DNA from: Pachypanchax playfairii
Lineage: Eukaryota > Chordata > Actinopteri > Cyprinodontiformes > Aplocheilidae
Assembly (NCBI GenBank): GCA_006937955.1
Contig: SSNP01000005.1
Location: forward strand, 6,136,109-6,200,108
Direction: 5' to 3'
DNA: 64,000 bases
Below the pieces are notes generated by a model that was not told the origin of the DNA, made no database searches, and saw only the letters and a list, made by a program, of their open reading frames with translations. A program made the translations under genes and the position numbers. Below are positions 23,492 through 36,774 of the stretch, piece by piece; positions within the stretch are counted from its first letter, which is position 1; the number at the start of each line of letters is the position of its first letter.

Positions 23492-23958
23492 GAACGCCTA
23501 CTGACCTATGAATTTCATAAAAACTATACTGTAACATTTGAAATTATTGCAAAACCGAACTTCCATCCATACATCTAACACAGTGGTCTGAAACCTTTAT
23601 GACTGAAAAAGCCATTTTCTCCTCATTCATAATAAATTTAACCAGAATTAGTTTTATTTGGCCAACTAACCCTTAAAATTAAGATAAAACAATTTATACA
23701 ATAAGTCACCCACTTATAGTTAAAGCATTATGTTCCAACTTTATCTTTATAAAAACAAATATTGAACAGATTGTTCTTCGTGCTGCTGGAGCCTCCACCC
23801 GGAACAGATAGGTGTAGTTTCTTTAAGTTCACAAACGGAAACAACTTTTACTTTGTTAAAGTGTCTCAGGTCTTTTATAAGAGGAAGTTAATGTAATGTA
23901 TCTCGTGTGTTTATCTGTAAGTGCAAGTGGAAAAGTGAGCCAAAATAAAATCCCTTGT
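23492..23958. other. Intergenic, no gene seen
   Basis: No coding exon is recognised. 'CAGTGGTCTGAAACC' at 23580 vaguely recalls a hAT end, without a partner. Confidence 0.35.
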
Positions 23959-25502
23959 GTTTGTAACATACTTGGCCAAATAAATCTAATCACCATACAG
24001 AAGAAACTGCCTCCTGTCTCGTTGCTGGTTCAAAAGGCGTCTTAATATAATTTATTTTTTTAAATAAAAGTCATTCTACTCCGTCCGCCCGTACAGCGCG
24101 TTAAAGCTCAGATTTTTTGTAAATTGTATGTTAAGATATCCGTGTCACTTACATTTTCCAAAAGCGCGCTCTTGAACCATCCGGAGACTTTGCATTCAGC
24201 GAAATTCCGCAAAGTTAAATAATCCAACAGTCTCACGAGTAATTTCGGTCTTGAGTCATAACATGTTGCTGATTTCCGTTGTCATTGTTCGTGGAAAGAC
24301 GTTAATGATGTTTCGTTCGCGAACTGTCCAACTCCTAGCGAACGAGTAGAACCGATTCTACCCGAAGAGAGCCGAAACTGCATCTGCTCTTGCTCTCCGC
24401 ACAGTTGGGTGTGAGTTCACCATATGACTGCGTCACACGGAAAAACACGTGTAAAAACAGACAGGATCATACCATTGTATCAAAGAAAGAAGGGGGCAGA
24501 CGCTAATATAGCAAACTAAGAGTGCATAGCCACAGGAAGCTAAATTTAAAACCCCAGCAGCGACAAAGCTTTTATTCAGTCCACAATAAAAAGTTGCTTT
24601 ACATCACATACCCATTCACTCATGATTTAAAATGAGAATTAAACAGAAGGTTCCAGGTGATAAAAAGACCGTTAGGAAGCGCTTTTAGCCTGTGACTCCA
24701 GGGGGCGCTGTTGCCTCAAAACACATATAAAACATGGCAATCAGAAAGAATGATTGTAACTCAAAGAACAAACAAACTGTTCAATTCATTAATTTTACCT
24801 TCCAGTATGAAAAAAATAATACTAGTCATCTCACATTAGAAGCTGTATTGTAATACATACAGTCAGAACATGATACGCTGTGGTTTGAGCCATCCTTCTC
24901 AGTATAAAGATGAAAAGGGCTTTTAACACACTCTCTGCTGCTTGTGTAAGATCCTAGAGTTGTACGGGCTCTCTGTCTGAAAGTTTCAAACTCCCATTAA
25001 GAGTATTAACCTGCTAGTGCTGACAGGAACTGGTAAAAGTTGAGGAATCAGCATAAAATCTTAGTATTTTTACATTCATTGAGGAGACATTCAGGTATAA
25101 ATGATTAACGTAATTCAGCCAAACATTGCGTAAAAATTATTTAAAAACCACACAAAGCATAAACATGGCTTAAACACAATGCAATTTGAAATTAATTAAA
25201 ATGCTAATAAAATGATTAAAACTGGTCTTACCAAACAGGAACAAAGACTACCAAAACACACCAAACAGGCTAAAATGATCTGATCAGAAATCACATAAAG
25301 GTGAAACTGATTTAGCCAAAAAAAGGATTAACTTTACCAAAACCCACACAGACAGATTAAAAAGAACTGATCAAACAGCTGATAAAAAGCTTAATAATGG
25401 TCTGATCAGAACTAGACAAACATGACCAAAAACACATAACCAAATTAAAAGTAGGTATAAGAACAAATTTGAGAACATGCTGAGTTCACTGGTGCACTGG
25501 GA
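23959..25502 (+). repeat. Near-identical duplication, copy 1
   Basis: This 1,544-bp block recurs at 25683-27063. Relative to copy 2 it has an extra 12 bp at 24311-24322 (spanning most of a GTTCGCGAAC palindrome) and an extra 151 bp at 24699-24849; otherwise only a few single-base differences are visible. No protein-coding frame of note. The content (GAACCGATTC, GAGCCGAAAC and similar) looks repeat-derived. Confidence 0.85.
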
Positions 25503-25682
25503 AATAAGCAGAACATCACAGCCTGGTTCACGCGGTAGGATTTTAACAGTGTCGCAAGAATTTCAGAACACACACACACCAAAAAAAGAAAAAAAATTGC
25601 ATATTCCTGTGTGGTGTCTTTTGTCATGTGGCCACAAATCACACATTGCGATTTCACTTGCCACAAAGATGGATTTTCCCCN

Positions 25683-27063
25683 GTTTGTAACATACTTGGC
25701 CAAATAAATCTAATCACCATACAGAAGAAACTGCCTCCTGTCTCGTTGCTGGTTCAAAAGGCGTCTTAATATAATTTATTTTTTTAAATAAAAGTCATTC
25801 TACTCCGTCCGCCCGTACAGCGCGTTAAAGCTCAGATTTTTTGTAAATTGTATGTTAAGATATCCGTGTCACTTACATTTTCCAAAAGCGCGCTCTTGAA
25901 CCATCCGGAGACTTTGCATTCAGCGAAATTCCGCAAAGTTAAATAATCCAACAGTCTCACGAGTAATTTCGGTCTTGAGTCATAACATGTTGCTGATTTC
26001 CGTTGTCATTGTTCGTGGAAAGACGTTAATGATGACTGTCCAACTCCTAGCGAACGAGTAGAACCGATTCTACCCGAAGAGAGCCGAAACTGCATCTGCT
26101 CTTGCTCTCCGCACAGTTGGGTGTGAGTTCACCATATGACTGCGTCACACGGAAAAACACGTGTAAAAACAGACAGGATCATACCATTGTATCAAAGAAA
26201 GAAGGGGGCAGACGCTAATATAGCAAACTAAGAGTGCATAGCCACAGGAAGCTAGATTTAAAACCCCAGCAGCGACAAAGCTTTTATTCAGTCCACAATA
26301 AAAAGTTGCTTTACATCACATACCCATTCACTCATGATTTAAAATGAGAATTAAACAGAAGGTTCCAGGTGATAAAAAGACCGTTAGGAAGCGCTTTTAG
26401 CCTGTGACTCGTAATACATACAGTCAGAACATGATACGCTGTGGTTTGAGCCATCCTTCTCAGTATAAAGATGAAAAGGGCTTTTAACACACTCTCTGCT
26501 GCTTGTGTAAGATCCTAGAGTTGTACGGGCTCTCTGTCTGAAAGGTTCAAACTCCCATTAAGAGTATTAACCTGCTAGTGCTGACAGGAACTGGTAAAAG
26601 TTGAGGAATCAGCATAAAATCTTAGTATTTTTACATTCATTGAGGAGACATTCAGGTATAAATGATTAACGTAATTCAGCCAAACATTGCGTAAAAATTA
26701 TTTAAAAACCACACAAAGCATAAACATGGCTTAAACACAATGCAATTTGAAATTAATTAAAATGCTAATAAAATGATTAAAACTGGTCTTACCAAACAGG
26801 AACAAAGACTACCAAAACACACCAAACAGGCTAAAATGATCTGATCAGAAATCACATAAAGGTGAAACTGATTTAGCCAAAAAAAGGATTAACTTTACCA
26901 AAACCCACACAGACAGATTAAAAAGAACTGATCAAACAGCTGATAAAAAGCTTAATAATGGTCTGATCAGAACTAGACAAACATGACCAAAAACACATAA
27001 CCAAATTAAAAGTAGGTATAAGAACAAATTTGAGAACATGCTGAGTTCACTGGTGCACTGGGA
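25683..27063 (+). repeat. Near-identical duplication, copy 2, bounded by single Ns
   Basis: This 1,381-bp copy of 23959-25502 starts immediately after an N at 25682 and ends immediately before an N at 27064. The single-N joints at both edges and the allele-like differences argue for an alternative haplotype placed in series by the assembler rather than a true tandem repeat. Confidence 0.85.
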
Positions 27064-27218
27064 NCAAAAAACTCAGAAACTTTATGAAATCTGTGTAACT
27101 TCTGGTTGCGTTCGCTGGGTGACAAACACCACAAAACCTCAGAAGAAGAAGGAGCCTCCCATCACCTCGCTTTCTGATTGGCTACACGCTGCACTGTGCT
27201 GGCTGCATGATCAGCTTT

Positions 27219-27345
27219 GCATTAAATGTAATTTGTTGCTTTGCAATGCATTAAATGTAATTTGTTGCTTTGCAATGCATTAAATGTAATTTGTTGCTTT
27301 GCAATGCATTAAATGTAATTTGTTGCTTTGCAATGCATTAAATGC
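27219..27345 (+). repeat. 29-bp tandem repeat, about 4.4 copies
   Basis: The unit begins GCATTAAATG, continues TAATTTGTTG and ends CTTTGCAAT; four exact copies are followed by a partial one that grades into ATGCAAATG. The 75 bp after it are rich in inverted ATGCAAAT/ATTTGCAT and GCAAAGCAATGCAT blocks and could fold back. No spacer variation is present, so it is a minisatellite. Confidence 0.85.
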
Positions 27346-28674
27346 AAATGTTAAGCAATGCATGCAAAGCAATGCATTTGCATTGAATTGGCATTCATTC
27401 AAATGAAAAACCCATTGTTGTACAACTCTAAATGATAGATAGATATAGAGATAGATACGATAGATTATATAAATTTGTTCTTTTTGTTTATTATACATTC
27501 ACTTTGCTTCATTATCATCAAGCAGTTTTATAATTTTTTGCATATAATCCTTTTCAGTTTACTCCCTGTCATTGCCCAACAGTCTGCTGTTTGCTCACCC
27601 TGTCATCTGTTGTGCATCCTGTTGATTAGCATCACCTGCTTCACATCTCAGTAATCAATCTTTCCTATTAAATATCCTTCTGTCAGTTACATTGTTAAAA
27701 CTGTCTGTTAGTTGTCTTCTTCTACCACAAGTCATGTCAGCTTTGCTTAATTATTAAAAGTTTGTTTAATGTTCATCACATCCTCAATGTAAGCCTGTGT
27801 GAGGGTCTGCTCTAATATTGTATATCTATGCTGCAGCAGGTATGAAGTAATTTGGTGCACCTGGGCCAGGTGTTTCCCAAAACAATAAAAGCCTCTTCTC
27901 TCTGCAGTCTAGTGGAGTGTTCCTCTTAGCATGCTATTGAATATTTTGTGTAATCCCATGTGTCAGTACATTGTTCATGCAGCTATACTTCACTACTGGC
28001 TGTACTCATCATCACACTCCATCTTTATTTTTCTTTCTCAATTATTTTAATTCCAATAAACCATTACTTTTTCTTCAAATTTGCTGTCTGTCCCAGATTT
28101 TCTCAAGCTCATGACCATGTCACTGATCTTCTAAATTCAGTGCTGTCTTTGGCATTGTGTCAACACCTGAATGGGTCCCAATGTGGATAAAAAAACAGAA
28201 TGCATAAAGTGAAGCTGCAGCTTTAATTTGTTTTAAGACATGTTCAATAGAAAAAAAAACATAATCTTTGTTAAATATGTCCGACAATATTTATAATGGT
28301 AACAAATTTTAACTAATATGAAGAGACATCATCAGTTAGGCAGAAATACTGCAACTTATTACACATTGAGGAATAATACATTTAAAAGTCAAGGTTACTT
28401 CCTCAGATGAGCATGTTTTCATCTAATTAACTGACAGGGAGGATTCACATTTCCACCTGTTGCATTGAGAAGCAGGTTAACTCAGGAACTAAAGTACAAG
28501 ATGACCTACTGGGACCTTGAAGTTCAGAACGGCGTATGAGCTTTATGCAAAACTAACGAAGCATTTCATAATCACTTAGATAAAACTCAGCTTTGATACC
28601 GAACTCCTTTGCTTCAAAGATTTCACTTTAATTAAACAGATTTAACTTTAATTATGCAACACAAAGACAGTTTT
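27346..28674. other. Intergenic, LTR-like text in part
   Basis: No gene is seen. A GATA/ATAG-rich simple tract lies at 27430-27475. The C/T-rich block at about 27560-27960, with several ATTAAA or AATAAA hexamers, resembles LTR material but has no defined ends. Confidence 0.35.
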
Positions 28675-28682
28675 TTCAGTAC

Positions 28683-28688
28683 TTTATT
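28683..28688 (-). terminator. Likely slc41a2 poly(A) signal
   Basis: AATAAA on the minus strand about 510 bp past the slc41a2 stop codon, in an otherwise gene-free stretch. Chosen by position. Confidence 0.4.
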
Positions 28689-29197
28689 TCAATAGGTTTA
28701 ACACAAAATTTCCACAACAATAAGGTGACAAAGAGAAAAGGAGAAATAAGTGGTGTAACATCTTATAATGGCTCTCTCGAACCTTCACCACATTAAGAAC
28801 AGTCTATGTTTAAGAAGCTTTGCACACCTACAATAGAACACATCACATCCAGTCTGTAACTTGCTTAAGGCAGATTAAAGTTTTTTTCTGGTCACAGATA
28901 AGAAAAATACTAATACATATACTGTTATACATGCTCCATTGGGGTATTTTGTGCTTCCAGACATTGGGTCTGTGTTATCTCTCTGCCCTTGCTAGATATA
29001 ATTGGTTTTGAACAAATCTCTTAGTCTTTGTGGTGATCCTTTAAACTCCTAAAACAAAAAGAGTGATTTTCCTCAACCATGGGAAAAGACCGGAAGCGCT
29101 TTTGTCGTCAAACGGCGTCATCCTCTCATTTTTATATCTAACATTTTGTCTTGTTTTTGTTCCAACAGTTCTCCTTTAATTTCTTCTTATTGGGACT

Positions 29198-32100
29198 CTA
29201 TACACTTCCCGAGTCACCGATGGACCACAGGACGAGAAAGGCGAGAGAGAGAAGAGCAGTTCCCAGAAGGTCTCCGAGAGCTGTGAGGTAGGGTATGGAA
29301 TAACTGTCAGGATCTTTACCTTTCCGCCACAGATAGTGGAGCATGCAGTCAGCGATACACAGCAGAGAGAAAACCTGAGAGAACAGAAGAATTACTGCAG
29401 ATCTGAGCACAGCTGAAGTTTAAAGAAGTAGACGCTCTAATGAAGTAACAAATGATGTTCGGTGTATGAGTGTATATAAAATACTTTTTGATTACATCAA
29501 AAACTCAGCTGTCAGTATATCTACAAGAATTTCATCAGTCTTAAAGCTAAGGTTGATTTAACATTTTGAGTTTATAGAGTTAGGATGTGTCGATTAGTTT
29601 CATCCTCACCTGAATCAGGGAAACTGACAAGAAGAACACAGTGAAGAGAGGACTGGGCAATGTGAGGCCTCCTTTCATCAGATGAATAACATGAAGGAAG
29701 ATCAGCTGACCGGGTAGAACCAATAGGAGCAGAATCTGAGCAGATCGATGGTTCGCTCCTGAAATGTCAGCAAAAAGTTTCAACATTTAACCTTTAGTGA
29801 AATAAACTATTAAAGATTACTTGTTACAGTAAAGTTGGTTTATGTTTAACATATTTTTATGTTTATTATGTCATGAAGTAGAAAAAAACTATGTGGTAAA
29901 TAAATAAAATATATATAATCAGAATCTTTTCAGTAAAAGGTTTGCCAAAAAGGAAAAACTGCTAAATGATAGCAAGATATCCAAATTCATTTCCAAGTTA
30001 ATAACCTTGTTCGGAGCATTTTAACACAACAAAAATCAACCTGATCCACAGAAGATGTGACGGGGGTTGAAGCAGCTTTTACGACCCTCAGGAATTTCTC
30101 CAGATGAGTAATTCAAATGCAGATGAGTCGAAATACGACTGGACTGAATGGAAACGAGATTTCCTCCAACACCTGAGAAGAAAGGGCTCACAGATTTAAC
30201 CAGTTGTGGTAAGAAAAACACAATGAGCATGAGATAAAATAGATTAAAGTAATTTATCTCAACAGTAGTGATTTCTCTCATTTTAACTGTTGCAGAAATA
30301 ATCCTACCTGCTGCTTATTTCTTTTGTGTTTTGGGGTCTTCGATTATTAGTTTTTTTATTGTTGGTGATTACTTTTTTACACAGTTATCTTTACAAGCAA
30401 ACTATAAAGAATAAAGAGCTCCAGCTTACCGTTTATCACTGGTGCATAAATTATAATTCCCACCAAGTTTGGATCAGACACAGTCTTATCCAGAATAAGC
30501 CCTCCAATGCTAAAGAGAAAATACAAGTTTTATGTATTATTTTACAAGCAATGGACACTTCAACACATTAGCAATTATGAAATAAAACATTTTATTAGTT
30601 TAATTTGGTTTAATATCGAAGTGGCGCTGCAGCGAGCAGCCTCTCAGATTTTTATTTGTGGTTGATGTGCAATCTATCTAATGAAAAATTTCAACTGAGA
30701 CATAAACTTTTGTTAAAATCCAATTTATCTTAGTTCAGCAGAGAAATAACCTCACTAGCTGAAACCTTGTCTGTGGTCACCAGGAGGAAAAACACTGCAA
30801 AACCCCCCTAAGATAACAACTTTTTATAGCTTTAGTTCCTCCTTTACAACTCAGTATTTCATGCATGTGAAATCTCAAGAGCCTAATCTGGTTCAAACAG
30901 ATGTCATATGTGGGTGTTAATCTGTCTGAGTGAGCAAATGCAACTTTCAACAATAAAACATGTCTGCTAGTCGTCTACTGGTTTCCTCCTGCACATGAGA
31001 TCATGAATGATATGGCTCCCTTTCTGTTCTCCTATAAGGTCAGTTTCTGATGAGTCTTTTTTTTTTAATTAATTTAGATTTTTAATCATTGCTAAATGGA
31101 TATTGCAGGATATAGTTAACAATATGCAGATTTTTGTTGATTTCTTCAGATTGCTGTAGTGAAAGACAGTCTCAGAGATCAAACTTTGGGTGGATTTATG
31201 TAAAACACAAATATGATTTTTAAGGAACCACAACTGATTGCAGGAAGCTGGTTTATAAATTGTAAAGCTCTTGGGAGATTCTGGTTGTAAATTTAACATA
31301 AACAGTACATCAGTTCACTCTACCATTACACATCTCTTTCATCATTTAAAGGGCTACTGGAAAATCCCCTAAACATGTTACAATCGGAGACAAAGTCATA
31401 TGGTAAATGGAAACACAGAAACACATCAATCATCCCCTGACCTTTACTCCTCACTTTATCTCTTCATCCACAGCCCACCTGTCTGGGGTGAAGGTGCAAT
31501 TTACAGCATCTTTGTGGGCGATTAACATTTTCCCTACATAGCTCAGGCCCGGATACGGCCGCCTGAAACCTACTTGTGGTAAACCACCGAACCTCTCTGG
31601 CAGCCTCCTTACCCTCTATCTGCTGTCTTTGGTAAACCAAATTTCAGCTTTAAGCGCATGCAATAGGTTGCAAGAACTGGTTTCATCCAGATTTCTTGTA
31701 GGTTAAATCAGAATCCTTCAGTAGCATGCAACACAGGTAGCTTCACTATATGACCTCTCTTGACAACATTTACATTATTTAATATACAGTATTTGTGCAA
31801 AACACTGAGTTTTTCTAAATAAATGTTCAGGCTTTAGCAGAGCCAAAGCCAAGCTGAGTACCTGCTGATGACCAGTGCTGTTATGATTGGTTCCCAGCCT
31901 GTACGGAGCAGGATGTGACTGGCTGGGTGTTTAGAAGAGACGACCATCCACACAGGTATCAGGCTTAAATAAAATAGATCCAGCAGATATAGCACAAAAG
32001 GATAAAGCTCTGTCAAAAGAAGTTGTAATTATTTACACTTTTATTTATTATAGGCTTCATAAACTGTAACAGGCGTCAGAGTTTTGGATGTGGATGAAAT

Positions 32101-34832
32101 ATTTCTTTCTGTTCTGAAGGTTGCCCGTGTTTCTCTCACCCATTAAGGAGTAAAACCACTGACTGAAGCCGGCTAACAAGGCAAGAGTGATGAGATCCCC
32201 GAAGCCAGCAGCCATCGGCGTGGCCACATTATCAGGATTTAATCCCATCCGTTTGGAGCCAATAATCACTCCGACCATGACAACACCTGCAAAAAGTTTA
32301 AAACTAACTGGAGTTTCTTGTCCATCAAGTTTTTTTTTACTACTGGAAATCTTGTGTTTAACCTAAAGCAAATTTTGTACAATATGACTCACATTGTCTT
32401 TTTCTGAGGCACATTAGGTCATTTATTTTTGACCTTCTGCAGTGGAAACATACAAGGTTAAGAAAAAAAATACCCCAGAAAAAGATGTTCCTGAACAAGT
32501 TGTTGAAGTGAAAACTAACTTCAAATCTTATGTCTTATTGTCAAACGTTGTGTTTCATATTTTCAGGCTTTTTCAGTCAATAAAGATGGTTCAACGTGAC
32601 ATCAATTTATATTCTTGCAGTCATGTTATTACCTTGCAGCAGAGATGCCATAAAAGCAGTAGAAAGACTAGTTGAGCAGAGGAGCATCATGTAATTAAGG
32701 GCCATTTTTCCTTCTGCCATCCAGCCCAACAGAGCTGCCATGAGCGCCGCCAACAAGCCCATCACTGTGGCTTGTAGCTGTAAATTCAAAATGTAGTGAA
32801 AATAACACAAAGATTTCACACAGATTCAAAAGATGAACTGTATAATTTTGAAATTAATATATTTTTCTCAAATGTAAAAATTACCTGCTTAAGTGCCAAA
32901 TTACCAACAATCAGCATCCATTTTTCTCTGGCTGGTTCCATTTTCCCTGCATTTACCTAAAAAAATTAGAAACTGTTGTTTTACCTTTCCATAAGAATAT
33001 ATTCAGAAGAATTGTTCAACTGATTTTGAGATTCAACGTTTTGAACAAATAAATATTTGAGTTTGTTAGAAATTAATACTTTAAGTTTGTGGTGATCCAT
33101 AAATTACTAAAGTTTATTAAAGAATTTTTACTTTTATTCACACACATTGCTTTGTGCTTATATAGAGTTGTAGCACTTCTTAGTAGAAGGATTTGTAGTA
33201 TCAGTTTTGTGCTGTGAGGTATGAGAAGAAACCGAACACTCACACGCCCACGCACATACTGTGAGTTATTCTTTTTTCTCAGGGAGGAGTTTTCTCAAGA
33301 TAGAAGATTCCTTCTTAATATTATTACATTTTATATCTCAACAGTAAATCATCTTGCAGGTTATTTAAAAGGTATAATTGTGTTTCTGCAAAGCCTTTCT
33401 GTTGATCCTTTGTGTGCACACACAGGTAACAGTGTGCGTGAGAGACGAGATGCTTGTGTACATGTTGGGGACAGAGTGTGAAAGACAATGTGGAGGAATG
33501 TTTGTGAAATGGAACAGAATGTGTGAGAAGGTATTCAGGAGCGTATGTTGAAATGTTTATGAATGTAAGTGTACGAGTAAGAAGTGGAGGTGATCTCAGT
33601 CTTTCTTCTTATTGTGATGTAAACAGGTGTTGAATGGTAGGATGTTATCAGAATGTGTTCTGAGCAAAGGAATAGAAATTCAAGGAAATTAAGATGCAAG
33701 ATCCGCCCTGAAGGTAAATAACTAAATAAATAAATAAAAGTTTCTTTAGACATTCACCAGAAGAACCTGTGTTCTGATTGGACGATCAAAAGAGGTCTGA
33801 CCAGCAGGAAACACAGCAGACCTCATGTGCAGATTGAGCTTGTTTACAGATAACTGCATCAGGGATTGAAATAAATTATTTGCAATTAAACAAAACAGAA
33901 GAAGGTATGCAGCACATGTGAGTGATTTAAGTACATTTTCACTAGCGTGATTCTGTTGTTGTGTTCAGGAGCTCACAGCAGTGGAGAGTCTTGAGGCAAG
34001 TGTCATTTCCAGGTTTCCTTTCATGCCTAAAACTGCTGGAACCAGAATGAAGATCTCTGTGAAATCCTGGAAAACATCCCAGCCCTGCAAAAAGCAACAC
34101 ACAGAGATCAGAATGCAGCTGTAAATCAAACTGAAGTCAGGCTCCAGCAAACATCCTGCAGACATAATCAATGTGTTTTCAATCCTCTTCTTTTTGTTAT
34201 TTTAACACTTCAGTGCCAAGAGTCTTTCTGATCTCAGTGCAGCAAAACATCCTCCTTAAATGACTCAACACATGTTTTTTTTTTTTTAAATTGAGCTCAG
34301 TTGTATTTTCTTCAAGCTACTTGTTGTTTTATTTATTTTTTGGATTTCATCTTTTAAAGGTCAGCTGATTGCTAATTTCAGTTTTGTCCGTGTGGGTCTA
34401 TTCTTAAAAGATCTGGACCCAGATTAGAATAGAAACTGGTAAATTTCCTTGGCTCTGCTTTTTCCCTACCTGGACTAGGTCAAGCAGCACCCCAGCCAAA
34501 ACCGTCCCAAGCCCGGCCAGCAGAAAAGGTACTAGGATCTGCAGCACCATGGAGCATGTGGATTCTTCAGGTCTGCCTGGACCTTCTGGACCTTTTGCTC
34601 TCACAGATCCATTCAACCTGGTCCCACAGTAAAGTTCATTTTGTAGCAGAGCATCTGTCTCACTGAACTCCTGAGACTCGCTGGTGACTGGTGATACATT
34701 TACTTTAGAACTTGAATGTTTAAGACGTCCAGGGAGAAGAAAGGCAGTGCTGGAGCTGCAGGGTTGACCGATGCGTGTTTCCAAACAGCTACTTTGGGAC
34801 AGTGTCTCATCAGGTGATTTTGGCACATCCAT
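29198..34832 (-). CDS. slc41a2: Solute carrier 41 Mg2+ transporter, A2-like
   Basis: Ten coding exons join in phase to 506 residues: 34832-34470, 34084-33977, 32956-32885, 32777-32633, 32286-32140, 32009-31862, 30509-30430, 30172-30041, 29758-29610 and 29374-29198. The product is a multi-pass membrane protein with two MgtE-type repeats, a family that moves Mg2+ across plasma or organelle membranes. Marks: a soluble S/T-rich N-terminus; first membrane segment '[20 protein letters not shown]' near residues 97-116; repeat 1 signature '[14 protein letters not shown]' at 144-157; repeat 2 signature '[16 protein letters not shown]' at 355-370; and a C-terminal '[16 protein letters not shown]' block. 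The start MDVPKSPD is preferred over an ATG 57 bp upstream because an acceptor (ttctag|GCC) falls between them. The sequence is nearer A1/A2 than A3; washc4 next door, as in human, favours A2. No upstream 5' UTR exon was located. Confidence 0.88.
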
Positions 34833-36774
34833 GATGAACAACAAGAATGTGTTGCTCTCAGTCTTGAACGGTGGCCTAGAACAAAACAAAAAGAACTACA
34901 CCAGCAGTCCTTTGGACTACAGATCACTGGCTCAGAGACTAAATTAAGGATTATCCATCTTTTTAAAAATATCCTCATTTCAGATAATTAAACTGTGAAA
35001 GAAATAACATTTTGTTATTGCAATAAAATACACAATAAAAATGGCACATTTTGTCTAAATGACTGGCAGCTGTCAAATCCCAAACCCCCAAAATCTCTTT
35101 AAAGGATTCAGGAAAATGAATTTAGACCAATGTGATGGTTAGATGGGGCTACATGTTGACACAAAGCAGAAAGGTGCTGGGTTCAGTTTAACTGGTGACC
35201 TCTTCAGGTTGTACCCCTCCTCCCACCCACTGAGTAATGACCAGCCCCCACCTCCCTGCACAGGCTCAAGTGTGATGGATAATTAATTATAGCAATAGCT
35301 GTGCAAGACATTCCCAGAAAGATCAAACAAAGATCAAAGTATTTTGCTCTAAACCATCTTCTTTTGTTGTTTAGGAGAGATGGTTGTAGAAAATGTCTGC
35401 GACGACACGGACTGTCTGCGTTTCCTTTCCTCGTGCATCTTTCCCATCAGCAGCACTGAGGCTGTATTGTTGGATGGAAACAGCACGACTGCAGTTCTTG
35501 CTAAACAGTCATAAGATGTCATTGTTCACATTGTTCAACACAAGCTGCTAAAACGTTGTTCATGGTGAATGTGTCAAAAACATGATAAAATTATCTTTGT
35601 TCGACTGAAAACATTAAAGACTCATCAAGATACATAATACATGATAAAGTTCAACTAATTTTTTAAACAATCAAAAATGGAAATCTTGAGACAGTTAAAT
35701 AGTCAAAACAAGTTATTTAAGGTTAAATGGTTAATGATGTGAAGAATCCTTCGAATACAAGATGAGCTAAAACAGCAATAAACTTAATAATCACATTTAT
35801 TCTGACAGACAGCATGAAAAATCTTTGGAAACACCTTCTTTCTCCTGGTGTGACTCCATTTCAGCTCCTTACAGCCACATACTTAACAATCAGTGTCAGA
35901 ATATTTTAAACTAATCTGTCATATTATTGTGCACAAGGAAAAAATATATCTTACCCTTAAATGAAATAATTTTGAAGCTGCAACGAGCATCTATTCTGGC
36001 ACACGGCTGACGATCATGACCATCTGTCTGAATGTGTCAATCAGCCATTGTGGCATCGCCCATCACATGATCAGTGAGACATAAATGAACATATAGAAAA
36101 TAATTCTTTGCAGTAAATATGTTGATTAATCTGTTTAATCACGCTGTGAATATCTTTAAAAATAAAGTGAATTAATTCTGAGCTGAAAGGGTTTTTATTT
36201 TATTTTTAAAGATTGTGCAGATGCAGAATTATCTGGTGATCTTGAATGCACTCTGTTCCAGGGAGGACAGCCGTAAAACAATTAATCCTGCTAAGAGTCT
36301 GAGTCCAGGGAGGACTGGAAACCGTTAAGAAGAGACGTATCCAGGCTGGCAGAGGAATGTTCATTATTCTCAGAATGTTACACACCCTGTAAAGTCAGGA
36401 AGTTCTTTGTTCTGAGAATTTATCTCTTTGACTTGTTGGCTGTTTGTTTGTTTGTTTACAGGATGATTAAAGCTATGACATGGTGTTCTCATATACACAC
36501 ATGTTTAACAGCTGGATTTTTAGGAGCTTGTGTAAAACTGGAACAAACAAAAGTCCATCTTTACATACTCTGTGCTGTAATTCTATTTAATTCTACTAGT
36601 TTTATTCTTACTCTTGGTTTTAAGGCAGATTTGTGGGAGTGGGAGACTGAGTGACCCTTCCATTAAATAAAGAATGTGGGTTTTTGAATAACTCCAAGGT
36701 GCAACAAGAATCACACACAAACCAGGATCTCAGCTGCTTCTCCAGTTTATTTATAAGTCCCAGGGGATGGGATG
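34833..36774. other. slc41a2 upstream region, no coding exon seen
   Basis: Should hold the slc41a2 promoter and 5' UTR exons, which I cannot place. Apart from a repeat near 35.2 kb it is plain AT-rich sequence. Confidence 0.4.
35185..35290 (-). repeat. Dispersed teleost repeat, diverged copy
   Basis: Reads 'TCAGGTTGTACCCCTCCTCC', then CCAGCCCCCACCTCC and CTGCACAGGCTCAAG. This is the reverse-complement order of the repeat at 21712-21825, more decayed. Confidence 0.5.

Noticed and set aside
27219..27345. CRISPR-like array
   Set aside because: Head-to-tail repeats without spacers in a vertebrate genome; it is a minisatellite.
34833..34889. Upstream ATG as the slc41a2 start
   Set aside because: A good splice acceptor lies between it and the next ATG, so it is intronic.
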